Shown: positions 1 through 8,104 of the stretch, one piece after another
How positions within the stretch are numbered: position 1 is the stretch's first letter
Layout: each line of letters begins with the position of its first letter
Source: Anaerolineae bacterium
GTDB lineage: Bacteria > Chloroflexota > Anaerolineae > J036 > Brachytrichaceae
Assembly (NCBI GenBank): GCA_023511655.1
Contig: JAIMBB010000023.1
Location: 1-32,955, forward strand
Reading direction: 5' to 3'
DNA: 32,955 nucleotides
The notes under the pieces: generated by a model
Seen by the model: the letters and a program-made list of their open reading frames with translations, nothing else
What the model was told of the DNA's origin: nothing
The model's database searches: none
Position numbers and translations under genes: made by a program

Positions 1-63
1 GGTGGGGGTGGCGGCGGTGGCGGTGGCGGCGGCGGCAATCCGATCGCCACACCGATGCCGTAA
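1..63 (+). CDS. 3' end of a glycine-rich protein (partial)
   Basis: Reading from base 1, the frame gives twelve consecutive glycines, then NPIATPMP and a TAA stop at 61-63. The gene starts upstream of the window. Poly-glycine C-terminal tails occur in secreted or surface proteins, and the next gene also encodes a secreted protein, but no function can be given. The glycine run is encoded by mixed GGC/GGT/GGG codons. The other two forward frames stay open through this short stretch and do not end here, so the frame choice rests only on the tidy stop. Confidence 0.4.
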   Translation, partial: GGGGGGGGGGGGNPIATPMP

Positions 64-131
64 CCTCCAACCGAAATCCGCCCTTTGCATGTGAGAAATT
101 GAATTGCTGCGATGCAAGTCATCGTGAACGG

Positions 132-177
132 CTGACGAAGCTGGTGCCCTGGGAGGGAGTTAGCGCCACTTCGTCAG
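132..177 (+). terminator. hairpin between the glycine-rich gene and the secreted-protein gene
   Basis: The arms ctgacgaag (132-140) and cttcgtcag (169-177) are perfectly complementary. They extend inward, past a single bulged C at 141, by tggtgc (142-147) against gcgcca (163-168) with one G-U pair. No T-run follows, so it may be a factor-assisted terminator or a structure in the leader of the next gene. It ends 12 bases before the ribosome binding site of that gene. Confidence 0.35.
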
Positions 178-197
178 TCGTCTGAAACAGGAGTTGT

Positions 198-2096
198 ATG
201 AAGAGAATGCAATCACTTCGAACGGTCTGCGCCATAGCCATTGCCGTCGCGACCGTGTCGGCGTCCGCTCTTGGCGGTGTGCCGGCTGCGTTTGCGCAGG
301 ACGAGCCGCCCACCACCGAGACGACCACGCCCTCAGACGCGGCAACGGCAACAGATCCTGCGGCTACGTCGGGCCCTTCGATCGAACCCAATCAGGTCAA
401 CGCCGGCGAGATTTGGACGCCGGGCGCCGGCGGGAGCTTTGATGTTTCGGTGAACCCGACGATATCAGTTCGCGTAGATGCACCGTACACCTTCGCTGCA
501 ACCGGTTCCTATCAATTGTTTGATCCTGATACGGGGTTCGCGCCGCCAGTATCTGTGCCGGCTACACTTTCGAATAGCGGTCGCCGCGCGGAAATGTCCG
601 TGACGCTCGACCCCAGCACCATTAAATCGGGCTCGAAGATTTTCTTCCAAATCTCCTCATCGGATGGGACAGTCACGACCACGAGCCCGACTTACAACCT
701 TACTCGTTCGACCAAGTCTTACCTGCCGCTGATCTTTCGTAACTCGGGTGCATCTGTCATCCCCACTACGATTACGACTACGGGGGCAAATGCCTGCGAT
801 GCTCTCATTAACCGAAGGGGTGGGCCGCTTGGCGCATTTGTCAGTTACATCGTGCAGAATACCAGCACTGAGAGCTGGTTCTTCGCCGTCAATCCCGTTC
901 CCAACGCCACGATCGTCGTGTCGTTAACCAATTACGCTACCATCCAGGGCCAATTGCAAGTGTTCCGGGAGCAAGCCGGATGCGGTTCATTAGCGCCTCT
1001 GCTTGGCTTTGGCACCAACCCCAATCCAGTCGTTACGATCTCCAACTTGCCGGCAGGAAATATCTACTTCCGCGTAATTAGCGGCGCCGGCCAGCCCGCG
1101 CCGCCGCCTTACATCATCGGTTGGGCATATTCGGGCGGCACTGGACCATTCGAACCGAACAACAACCCTTGCCAGGCCACGTTGCTGCAACCCGGCGTCC
1201 AATACACCACGTTCAGCGACGACCAGTACGACTTCTTCCGCATGAACATCACCGGCACGGCGCAGGTGCGAGTCACCGTGCAAAGCTTTACGATCGGCTT
1301 TGCGCAGATCCAAGTGCGCACCCCGCTCAAGCCGGGATTCTTCTGCCCGGGCAACGGCGAGGATCCGATCAACAGCACCGACCGCATTGACCCGTTCGGC
1401 GTGGTGCCGCAGGGCGGTGGCGACGTGCTGCTCACCGTTAACCTGCCCGGTCCAGGGCAGTACTACATCCGCGTCAGCCTGCCGCCGGGCGTGTCGGGCA
1501 ACGGACAGCCCTATCGCATCTCCTGGAACTACGTCGGTGCCGGCGGCGGAGCGGGCATACCGGACACCAGTTCGCCGTTGTTCACCTCCAACCCGAACCA
1601 GCCGTTCAATCCGCCCTATAACGGCGATATCCTGTTCAACATCAACACGGGCGGCACGGCCACCTACTACTGGTCGGGCATGCAGGCGCTCGGCTCGTAC
1701 GACGCCATTCAGGTCCAAGTGAGGGGCGTGAGTAACCTGCAAGGTTGTGGCCTGGGCGATCCCTCTCGCACCAATCCCAACTTCTACGCCAACACCTGGG
1801 CCTCCGTCGGCACGCTCTCGCCGCGCGGCTCCATCAGCATCCAGTTCAACGCCGCAGGCGGATACAACATCGAACTCCGTGTGATGCAGAGCGGCACGCA
1901 GCGCTTCTACGATGCGAAGCCGCTGAAGGTGAGCTGCGGCACGCTGATGACCGCGCGCGAGTATCTGAGTGTGATGGATAACCCCACGCTCATCGTGCCG
2001 GAAGACAAGCTGGATGAGCCGTTGCAGCCGCCTGACCTGGTCTTGCCGGAGGTTGTGCTCCCCTCCGTGCAGCCTGACGTCGAGCCGCATCCGTAG
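198..2096 (+). CDS. secreted protein with PPC-like beta modules
   Basis: This 632-residue exported protein is of unknown function. It has a typical signal peptide: MKRMQSLR, a hydrophobic stretch to about residue 27, and cleavage after AFA near residue 33. A Thr/Pro/Ala-rich mature N-terminus follows. Residues 174-180 read SYLPLIF, a segment style I associate with Chloroflexota surface proteins. Residues about 195-310 and 314-440 look like two related beta-sandwich modules of the bacterial pre-peptidase C-terminal (PPC) kind. The second starts GPFEPNNNPCQA and has DDQYDFFRMNI; both close with similar strands (YIIGWAYSGG and YRISWNYVGA). A third beta-rich region precedes an acidic, Pro-rich tail. 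AGGAG at 189-193, 4 bases before ATG, supports the start. No protease or glycosidase catalytic motif is visible, so an adhesive or structural surface role is only a guess. Confidence 0.8.
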   Translation: MKRMQSLRTVCAIAIAVATVSASALGGVPAAFAQDEPPTTETTTPSDAATATDPAATSGPSIEPNQVNAGEIWTPGAGGSFDVSVNPTISVRVDAPYTFAATGSYQLFDPDTGFAPPVSVPATLSNSGRRAEMSVTLDPSTIKSGSKIFFQISSSDGTVTTTSPTYNLTRSTKSYLPLIFRNSGASVIPTTITTTGANACDALINRRGGPLGAFVSYIVQNTSTESWFFAVNPVPNATIVVSLTNYATIQGQLQVFREQAGCGSLAPLLGFGTNPNPVVTISNLPAGNIYFRVISGAGQPAPPPYIIGWAYSGGTGPFEPNNNPCQATLLQPGVQYTTFSDDQYDFFRMNITGTAQVRVTVQSFTIGFAQIQVRTPLKPGFFCPGNGEDPINSTDRIDPFGVVPQGGGDVLLTVNLPGPGQYYIRVSLPPGVSGNGQPYRISWNYVGAGGGAGIPDTSSPLFTSNPNQPFNPPYNGDILFNINTGGTATYYWSGMQALGSYDAIQVQVRGVSNLQGCGLGDPSRTNPNFYANTWASVGTLSPRGSISIQFNAAGGYNIELRVMQSGTQRFYDAKPLKVSCGTLMTAREYLSVMDNPTLIVPEDKLDEPLQPPDLVLPEVVLPSVQPDVEPHP

Positions 2097-2139
2097 GCGA
2101 GCCTGCGCGCGATTGCCGGCTCCACTCAATCGTTGACCG

Positions 2140-2178
2140 CAAGACGGACTTCGTGCCCAACGAAGTCCGTCTTGCTTT
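2140..2178 (+). terminator. Rho-independent terminator after the secreted-protein gene
   Basis: A perfect 15-bp stem (caagacggacttcgt at 2140-2154, acgaagtccgtcttg at 2160-2174) encloses the 5-base loop gccca and is followed by cttttg. It lies between the stop at 2096 and dnaG at 2200, so dnaG should have its own promoter immediately downstream. Confidence 0.85.
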
Positions 2179-2186
2179 TGCCAGAT

Positions 2187-2192
2187 TACAAT
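2187..2192 (+). promoter_or_regulatory. -10 box of dnaG-rpoD, very close to the start codon
   Basis: TACAAT matches the -10 consensus at five of six positions and lies 7 bases before the dnaG ATG. Transcription would begin at or next to the A of ATG. No Shine-Dalgarno sequence precedes the ATG and no convincing -35 box is seen, because the terminator stem occupies that space. A leaderless message is the simplest reading. Confidence 0.45.
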
Positions 2193-2199
2193 CGTCGGC

Positions 2200-4158
2200 A
2201 TGTCCGTGATCGAAGAGGTGAAGAGTCGCGTTGACATCGTCGAAGTGATCGGCGGCTACGTGAAGCTCTCGCGCAGCGGCCGCAACTACAAGGGTTTATC
2301 GCCCTTCCAGAACGAACGCACCCCCTCCTTCTTCGTCTTTCCCGACACGCAGACGTTCAAAGACTTCTCCAGCGGCGAGCAGGGCGATGTGTTCTCCTTC
2401 CTGATGAAGAAGGAGGGATTGACTTTCGGCGAAGCGCTGCGCGAGCTGGCTCGTCGCGCCGGCGTGCACCTCGAGGAGCGCACACCCGAACAGCAGAAGT
2501 CGGCCGACTATGAAACCCGCCTGCGCGATGCGCTGGCGCAGGCAGCCGCTTATTTTCACCATTTGCTGCTCACCGCGCCCCAGGCTGCGGCCTGTCGCGC
2601 TTACCTGCGCGAGCGACGGCGGCTTGCCGATGAGGCGATAGCAGCCTGGCAACTCGGCTACAGCCTGGCCGATTATCAGGCCCTGTCGAGCCACCTGACC
2701 ATGCGTGGTTACACCATGCAGGAACTGATTGACGCTGGCCTGGTCATCGAGAATGAGGAGGGGCGTCGCTACGATCGCTTCCGCGGCCGTCTGATGATCC
2801 CGATCCGCGACGCCAAAGGGCAGGTGGTCGGGTTCGGCTCGCGTTCGCTGGATGGCAGCGAGCCGAAGTATATGAACTCTCCACAAACGTCCGTGTTCGA
2901 TAAGGGGCGCCTGTTGTTCGGCCTGGACCGTGCGCGCAACAGCATCCGCAACGAACAATGCGCCGTGCTGGTCGAGGGCTACATGGATGTGATCGGCTGC
3001 CATCAGGCAGGGTTCACGAACGTCGTGGCCGGTATGGGCACCTCACTCACCGAAGATCAGTTCCGGGCGTTGAAGCGCCTGGCGCCGCGCATCGTGCTCG
3101 CGCTCGACGCCGACGCGGCGGGCAACCGGGCCGTCTTACGCGGCGTCGAGGTTGCGCGCGACGCGCTGGACCGTGAGGTGCAGCCGATGTTCGACCCGCG
3201 CGGCGCCATCCGTCATGAATCGAAGCTGAAGGCCGATATTCGCGTTGCCCTGCTGCCGGAGGGGAAGGACCCGGACGAATTGGTGCTCGATTCGCCCGAA
3301 CGCTGGCGCGCGACAGTAGCGAATGCCCGGCCGGTAGTCGAGCACGTGATAGATGTCGTGTTGCAGGGCCACGATTTGTCCAACCCGCGCGCCAAGTCCG
3401 ATGCTGCGCGCGCCGTTGCTCCCATCCTGCTCGACACGTCCGATCCGGTGCAACGAGATTTCTACGTTCAGCAACTGGCGCGCCGCCTGCAAATTAACGC
3501 GCGCGCCGTGCTGGCCGTGGTCAACGAAGTGGCCCGCGAGCTGCGATCGAAGGGAGGCCGCGAGCAAGCTGCGCGTCTCTCCGCGCCTGTGGCGTTGGAT
3601 CAGCCGACCCATGACCCGGGGCAGGTGCCTGGGCCGACGCGCGCGCCCGGACCAGCGTCGAGGGAGAGACAGGGTCGCGTTGATCTGGAGGTGCATCTGA
3701 TCGCAGCACTATGGCGACGCCCGCCGTTGCTGCTGGACGCCAATGTCGCGCTGACTCGCGCCAACCTCGATGTGCTGGGCGAAGACGACTTCATGAACCC
3801 GGCCATGCGTGAAGGCTTCCGGCAACTCAGCCGCGTGGCGATGGGTGCATCGTTGGCGCAGCCTGTAAGCGGGGATGAAGAGGAGTGGTTGACGATCATC
3901 GCCGATTATGATGCGCTCGAAGCGCCGGCGGAGGATGAGCTACTGCTGCGTGAGGAGGTCGTGCGCACGGCGCTGCGTTTGCGAGAACGCAACCTGGTGC
4001 GCGAGCGAATCGGCATCAATCTGATGATCGAGGAGGCGAAGCAGGCCAACGAAGGCGAGGTGGCCGCACGGTATAATCTTGAACTACACCGTGTGCTGAC
4101 GCAGCATCTGCGGGCACAGAAAGCGTTGCAGTTGCGCAGCGCACTCAACGTGACCTGA
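2200..4158 (+). CDS. dnaG: DNA primase DnaG with a degenerate zinc-binding domain
   Basis: DnaG makes the RNA primers for replication and works with the DnaB helicase. The 652-residue length and domain order fit: N-terminal zinc-ribbon-like domain (1-95), RNA polymerase core with TOPRIM, then a helicase-interacting C-terminal domain after a Pro-rich linker near 470-490. TOPRIM residues are present (E259 in VEGYMD, D303 and D305 in LDADAAG). The zinc ribbon normally reads CPFHxE...CFGCG. Here it reads SPFQNE and KDFSSGE, so all four ligand positions are changed (S34, Q37, D55, S58), while surrounding residues such as RTPSF and GDVFSFLMKKEG are kept. I recall a similar KDFSSG form in flavobacterial primases. 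The gene is first in a dnaG-rpoD pair with 25 bases between them. Confidence 0.95.
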   Translation: MSVIEEVKSRVDIVEVIGGYVKLSRSGRNYKGLSPFQNERTPSFFVFPDTQTFKDFSSGEQGDVFSFLMKKEGLTFGEALRELARRAGVHLEERTPEQQKSADYETRLRDALAQAAAYFHHLLLTAPQAAACRAYLRERRRLADEAIAAWQLGYSLADYQALSSHLTMRGYTMQELIDAGLVIENEEGRRYDRFRGRLMIPIRDAKGQVVGFGSRSLDGSEPKYMNSPQTSVFDKGRLLFGLDRARNSIRNEQCAVLVEGYMDVIGCHQAGFTNVVAGMGTSLTEDQFRALKRLAPRIVLALDADAAGNRAVLRGVEVARDALDREVQPMFDPRGAIRHESKLKADIRVALLPEGKDPDELVLDSPERWRATVANARPVVEHVIDVVLQGHDLSNPRAKSDAARAVAPILLDTSDPVQRDFYVQQLARRLQINARAVLAVVNEVARELRSKGGREQAARLSAPVALDQPTHDPGQVPGPTRAPGPASRERQGRVDLEVHLIAALWRRPPLLLDANVALTRANLDVLGEDDFMNPAMREGFRQLSRVAMGASLAQPVSGDEEEWLTIIADYDALEAPAEDELLLREEVVRTALRLRERNLVRERIGINLMIEEAKQANEGEVAARYNLELHRVLTQHLRAQKALQLRSALNVT

Positions 4159-4183
4159 TCGGTATTGATCATGCTCAAGAGGA

Positions 4184-5914
4184 ATGACGCCAGTGACTAG
4201 ACCGACGCGCTCTAGCGCCTCCGCCAAATCCTCTCGAAGGGTCAAGCCGGCCAAGAAGTCGGCTCCGCCGAAGGATGCTCGCTTCAACCAACAAGACGAG
4301 ATGACGAGTCTTGAGCTGAATGCTGCTGCCGATCCTGTCTTCGATGGAGAGGCATTGCCTGATTTTGGCGGGGAGGCCTCGGATCCCTTCGTCCCCGAAG
4401 ATCTTGCCCTCAATGCGCCTGTTGCCGAGCCGGAGGTAACCGAGAACGTGGATGCCGAGGCGGAGGCCGCTGCCTACGCGCTTGCCGAGATAGACGATGA
4501 GGACGGATTGGACGATCTGTCCGGGCTAGACTCGCGCCGACTGGCCGAGGTGGATGACTCAGAGGGGGCCGATCCGGTGCGCATGTATCTGCGCGAGATC
4601 GGCTCTACGCCGCTGCTCACAGCCGACCAGGAATTGCGGACATGCGCAACCTTTGGTGCCGAGCAGCTCGCGCGCCAGCTCAAAGCCGAAGCGCGCGATC
4701 GTGGCCTTACCTTCTGGCGGGTGGTCTATGAACACCTCGTCCGTTCTTGGCAGACCGTACTCGACGAATGCGCAGCGCGCAAGGCGGATCCGCCTTCGCT
4801 GACGACGATCTTGAAAGACGCGCGCAACATGCCGTGGCACTATACCAACCCGCTGCCTTCGGATGTGCAACTGTACCTGCGCTCACTCGGTTGGGGACAG
4901 GACCAAACCGTCGAAAAGATCAGCAAGCCGATATTCGAGGTCGTCTTGACGGCGATCATCTTCCCCGCTGCCTTCGTCGAGCAGCTCGAGCAGCACGTCG
5001 AATACACACAAGCGCTGCCCGAATGGGATGAGGCGCAAGCCTGGATGCCGCCGCCGGCCGCATGCGAAGATCACTTGCGCGAAATCGAGCTGCGTGCCGA
5101 AGAAGCCAAAAGCTCGCTCACCCGTTCGAACTTGCGCCTGGTCGTCAGCATCGCCAAGCGCTACATCGGCCGTGGCATCTCGTTCATGGACCTGATCCAA
5201 GAGGGCAACATGGGCCTGCTCCGCGCCATCGAGAAGTTCAACGCCTGGCGCGGCTTCAAATTCAGCACCTATGCCACGTGGTGGATCCGGCAGGCGATCA
5301 GCCGCTCGATCGCCGATCAAGCACGCACCATTCGCATCCCGGTGCACCTGGTCGAGACCATCAACAAGCTCACGCGACTGCAGCGCCGCATGATGCAAGA
5401 GCTGGGACAAGAGCCGACCAGCGAAGACCTGGCGATGGAGATGGACATGCTGGACGAACGCGAACTGGCGGCCATCATGGAATCTCACGCCAGCGGAAAG
5501 CCGATTGACCCTGCGCTGGAGCGCAAGTTCGACCAGGCTGTCAAGCGGGTGCAACAGATCATGCGCGTGTCGCTCGAGCCGATCTCGCTCGAATCGCCGG
5601 TCGGCTCTGAGCAAAACAGCCTGTTAGGCGAGTTCATCCCGGATGAGAGCGAGCTTTCGCCGTCTGACTCAGCGTCGCTGCAAATGCTCAAGCAGCAGGT
5701 GCGCAGCGTGCTCGCCAGCCTGAGCGACCGAGAGCGCGAGGTGTTAGAGATGCGCTTTGGTTTCCGCGATGGCAAAACCCATACGCTGGAGGAGGTGGGC
5801 AATAACTTCGGCGTGACGCGCGAGCGGGTGAGGCAGATCGAAGCAAAGGCTTTGCGCAAGCTGCGCCATCCCCACCACAGCCGCCGGTTGCGCGACTATC
5901 TGAGCGACACGTAG
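4184..5914 (+). CDS. rpoD: primary RNA polymerase sigma factor (RpoD/SigA)
   Basis: This is the housekeeping sigma-70 factor, which directs RNA polymerase to -35/-10 promoters. The N-terminus (1-125) is acidic and low in complexity. Region 1.2 ([11 protein letters not shown], about 129-140) is followed by a non-conserved insert to about 310. Region 2 has [33 protein letters not shown] and [15 protein letters not shown]. Region 4 (about 512-576) has [14 protein letters not shown] and the helix-turn-helix [19 protein letters not shown]. The start is uncertain. AAGAGG at 4177-4182 sits only one base before ATG 4184 but 10 bases before the in-frame GTG at 4193, so the shorter form (three residues less) may be the true one. 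Co-transcription with dnaG resembles the classical macromolecular-synthesis operon, without rpsU in this window. Confidence 0.95.
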   Translation: MTPVTRPTRSSASAKSSRRVKPAKKSAPPKDARFNQQDEMTSLELNAAADPVFDGEALPDFGGEASDPFVPEDLALNAPVAEPEVTENVDAEAEAAAYALAEIDDEDGLDDLSGLDSRRLAEVDDSEGADPVRMYLREIGSTPLLTADQELRTCATFGAEQLARQLKAEARDRGLTFWRVVYEHLVRSWQTVLDECAARKADPPSLTTILKDARNMPWHYTNPLPSDVQLYLRSLGWGQDQTVEKISKPIFEVVLTAIIFPAAFVEQLEQHVEYTQALPEWDEAQAWMPPPAACEDHLREIELRAEEAKSSLTRSNLRLVVSIAKRYIGRGISFMDLIQEGNMGLLRAIEKFNAWRGFKFSTYATWWIRQAISRSIADQARTIRIPVHLVETINKLTRLQRRMMQELGQEPTSEDLAMEMDMLDERELAAIMESHASGKPIDPALERKFDQAVKRVQQIMRVSLEPISLESPVGSEQNSLLGEFIPDESELSPSDSASLQMLKQQVRSVLASLSDREREVLEMRFGFRDGKTHTLEEVGNNFGVTRERVRQIEAKALRKLRHPHHSRRLRDYLSDT

Positions 5915-6321
5915 CGCCGAAACCTTCGCTTCTGCCGGGCGGAGGTTTTGCGATGCATAGGATCAGCATGGGCGCAGGCACTGCTCGCGCCCATCCTGGT
6001 TTGTGAGCTTTTAAGCTTCCGATATACGATCTCCTTCGCGTCGAACAAGCGCATGTCCACGCACAGGTCTTCGCCGACGACAACACCCTCGGCTTCCAGG
6101 CGGCGCTTCTGCTCAACCGGCGCGTATTGATTCGAGATGCGTCCCCGGGCATTGATCACGCGCCACCATGGCACGCGTGTGTTCGCGGGCAGGGCGTGCA
6201 ACGCAAAGCCGACGTAGCGGGCCGAACGCGGGCTGCCGCACTGGCGCGCCACGCCGCTGTAGCTCATCACCATCCCCTGTGGGATGAGCCTGACCACACG
6301 ATACACGTCTTCGAATTTCAT
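5896..6321 (-). CDS. alkyltransferase-like (ATL) DNA-lesion recognition protein
   Basis: The protein belongs to the O6-alkylguanine-DNA alkyltransferase C-terminal family but lacks the reactive cysteine. The PCHRV motif is replaced by P51-W52-W53-R54-V55. This is the hallmark of ATL proteins, which bind O6-alkylguanine without repairing it and hand the lesion to nucleotide excision repair. The Tyr of the DNA-binding helix (SYSGVAR) and the arginine-finger region (SARYVGFAL) are present. The ATL domain ends near residue 104; the last 35 or so residues are basic and unlike the family. That tail is read through the rpoD terminator, and the stop lies inside the 3' end of rpoD (19-base convergent overlap), so it may be a recent read-through extension. 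The neighbouring gene on the same strand is crtI, with no evident functional link. Confidence 0.85.
   Translation of the reverse strand: MKFEDVYRVVRLIPQGMVMSYSGVARQCGSPRSARYVGFALHALPANTRVPWWRVINARGRISNQYAPVEQKRRLEAEGVVVGEDLCVDMRLFDAKEIVYRKLKSSQTRMGASSACAHADPMHRKTSARQKRRFRRYVSLR
5920..5949 (+). terminator. terminator of dnaG-rpoD
   Basis: The arms aaaccttcgc (5920-5929) and gcggaggttt (5939-5948) form a 10-bp stem with one G-U pair and a 9-base loop, followed by a short T-run (tttt at 5946-5949). It starts 5 bases after the rpoD stop. The opposing ATL gene is translated across it. Confidence 0.6.
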
Positions 6322-6345
6322 CGCGGCGTGAACGGCAAACCGGGT

Positions 6346-6385
6346 AGGGCGCGAAGAGCCGAATGTAGTCGTCGCTTCGCGCCCT
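6346..6385 (-). terminator. hairpin between crtI and the ATL gene
   Basis: Perfect 11-bp arms agggcgcgaag (6346-6356) and cttcgcgccct (6375-6385) with an 18-base loop lie just after the crtI stop. There is no T-run, so termination efficiency is uncertain. It could also stabilise the 3' end of the crtI message. Confidence 0.4.
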
Positions 6386-6391
6386 CGCCTT

Positions 6392-7993
6392 TCAAATCAG
6401 TCCGAAGTCTTTGGCGATCAGGCGCGCGGTCATCTTCGCGCTCATCATCACGCTGGGCGTGCCGCCGCCGGGCTGCGTGCTGGCTCCCACCAGATACAGG
6501 TTCTCGATGTCCTCGCTCCGATTGTGGGGGCGAAAGTGGGCCGTTTGTAGCAGCGTCGGCTCCGGCCCGAACGCGTTGCCCAGATAGCTATTCAACCCAT
6601 GCTCGAAGTAGTCCGGCGTGATGTAGCTCTTGTATACCAGCCGCTCACACAGGCCGGGGATGTAGCCGGCCTCGTCTAGAAAGCGCAGCGCCTTGTCCAC
6701 GTAAGCGTCCCCGATGGCCGACCAGTTCAGGCCGCTCAGGTTGTTGGGCACCGGCACGAGCGTGTAGGCAGCGTGATGTCCGGGTGGGGCCAGGCTGGGG
6801 TCGGTCACGGTGGGAATGTGCAGATAGTGCGACATATCCGGCGCGAGGACCTTGCGGTCGAAGATGTCGCGGAGCAGCTCTTCGTAACGCGGGCTGAGGA
6901 TGATGTTGTGATGGCGCAGGTGAAGGTCGAGGCCGTCGGCGCGAAAGCCAAAGTAAATCACCACCAGCGACATGGATTGACGCATGCGCTTAGCGCGCGC
7001 ATCGGTGTTGAACAACCGGTAGCGCGGCTCGATCAGCTTCATGTAGGTGTGGGCGTAGTCGCCGTTCGAGACCACGACGTCTGCCGTCAACTGAGTGCCG
7101 TCGGCCAGCTCCACGCCGCGCGCGATGCGGCGGTCGAAGCGGCTGCGCGGGGGCGCGCCATCCGCACCGGCCACCAGGATGCGCTTCACTTCGCTGTTGT
7201 AGCGGATGGTGCCGCCTAATTCCTCGAACTTCTGCACGAAGCCGCGCACCAGCGCACCCGTGCCGCCCATGGCGAAGTGAATACCCCACGTCTTCTCCAC
7301 GAAGTGGATCATGGCATAGATGGCCGGCACGGCCAGTGGGTTGCCGCCGATGAGCAACGGCTCGAAGCTGAAGATCTGGCGCAGTTTGTCGTTTTTGAAG
7401 TACTTGCTGGTGAACGAGAACAGGGTGCGGACGGCGTCGAGCTTCAGCAAGTCGGGCATGACGGCCAGCATCGAGCCGAGGCTATCGAAGTAGTTGTAGC
7501 CGAGTTGCAGAAAGCCGCGCTCGAAAATTGCCTTTGCTGCGGCGTGAAAGCGCTCGTATCCTTCCAGGTCGTCCGGCGCGATCGCTTTGATCTGCTCGCG
7601 CGTGTGATCCCGGTCGCCATCGTAGTCGAAGTACGAGCCATCGTCGAAGTAGATGCGATAGAACGGCTTGATGGGGATGATCTTGACGTATCGGGAGGTG
7701 TGCCGAAGTTCATCCCCGTTCTGCGGGCTGAGGACGTTTGGTGGAAAGTCTGGCCCGCTCAAATTGTGCACGCCGCGCTGCAGGGCGAACAATTCTTCGA
7801 TGAAGTGGGGCACGGTGATCACCGTGGGACCCATGTCGAAGGTGAACCCCTGCGCCCGCCGCACATAGGCCCGCCCGCCCGGCCCGTCCAACTTTTCGAC
7901 GATAGTGGTGTCGAACCCCAGGCTCTGCAGGCGGATGCCGAGCGCCAACCCGCCGATTCCTGACCCGATGATGATTGCTTTTCGATTAGCCAT
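6392..7993 (-). CDS. crtI: CrtI-type phytoene desaturase family protein
   Basis: This FAD-dependent desaturase introduces double bonds into carotenoid precursors at the membrane. The 533-residue length is usual for CrtI. Residues 6-35 form the dinucleotide-binding fold ([17 protein letters not shown] ending in VEK), followed by GGRAYV and [10 protein letters not shown]. The C-terminus has the family signature [23 protein letters not shown], in which FAD binding is completed. The start is supported by the family N-terminus; the upstream sequence has no clear Shine-Dalgarno. No other carotenoid gene (crtB, crtE) is in the window, so whether the product is phytoene desaturase, a ketolase-type CrtO relative or a diapophytoene enzyme cannot be settled. 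CrtI is the best fit because of length and the early MGPTVI motif. Confidence 0.85.
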   Translation of the reverse strand: MANRKAIIIGSGIGGLALGIRLQSLGFDTTIVEKLDGPGGRAYVRRAQGFTFDMGPTVITVPHFIEELFALQRGVHNLSGPDFPPNVLSPQNGDELRHTSRYVKIIPIKPFYRIYFDDGSYFDYDGDRDHTREQIKAIAPDDLEGYERFHAAAKAIFERGFLQLGYNYFDSLGSMLAVMPDLLKLDAVRTLFSFTSKYFKNDKLRQIFSFEPLLIGGNPLAVPAIYAMIHFVEKTWGIHFAMGGTGALVRGFVQKFEELGGTIRYNSEVKRILVAGADGAPPRSRFDRRIARGVELADGTQLTADVVVSNGDYAHTYMKLIEPRYRLFNTDARAKRMRQSMSLVVIYFGFRADGLDLHLRHHNIILSPRYEELLRDIFDRKVLAPDMSHYLHIPTVTDPSLAPPGHHAAYTLVPVPNNLSGLNWSAIGDAYVDKALRFLDEAGYIPGLCERLVYKSYITPDYFEHGLNSYLGNAFGPEPTLLQTAHFRPHNRSEDIENLYLVGASTQPGGGTPSVMMSAKMTARLIAKDFGLI

Positions 7994-8078
7994 GTTTAAC
8001 CAACCCTATCCTTTGCACAAAGTAATGCTCAAGCCTACCACGCAATCAGGCGCAGGCTGTCCTGAGAACTCCCGACGC

Positions 8079-8095
8079 AAAACGGCCACAGCCGT
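8079..8095 (-). terminator. terminator of serA
   Basis: On the minus strand, ACGGC and GCCGT pair around the loop TGTG and run into a TTTT tract (8082-8079). It begins about 10 bases after the serA stop codon and separates serA from crtI. Confidence 0.5.
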
Positions 8096-8104
8096 CGTCT
8101 CGAC

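Noticed and set aside
990-2237. Long antisense reading frame over the secreted-protein gene
   Set aside because: Arg/Ala/Gly/His-rich composition typical of GC-rich shadow frames, and it runs across the terminator and into dnaG.
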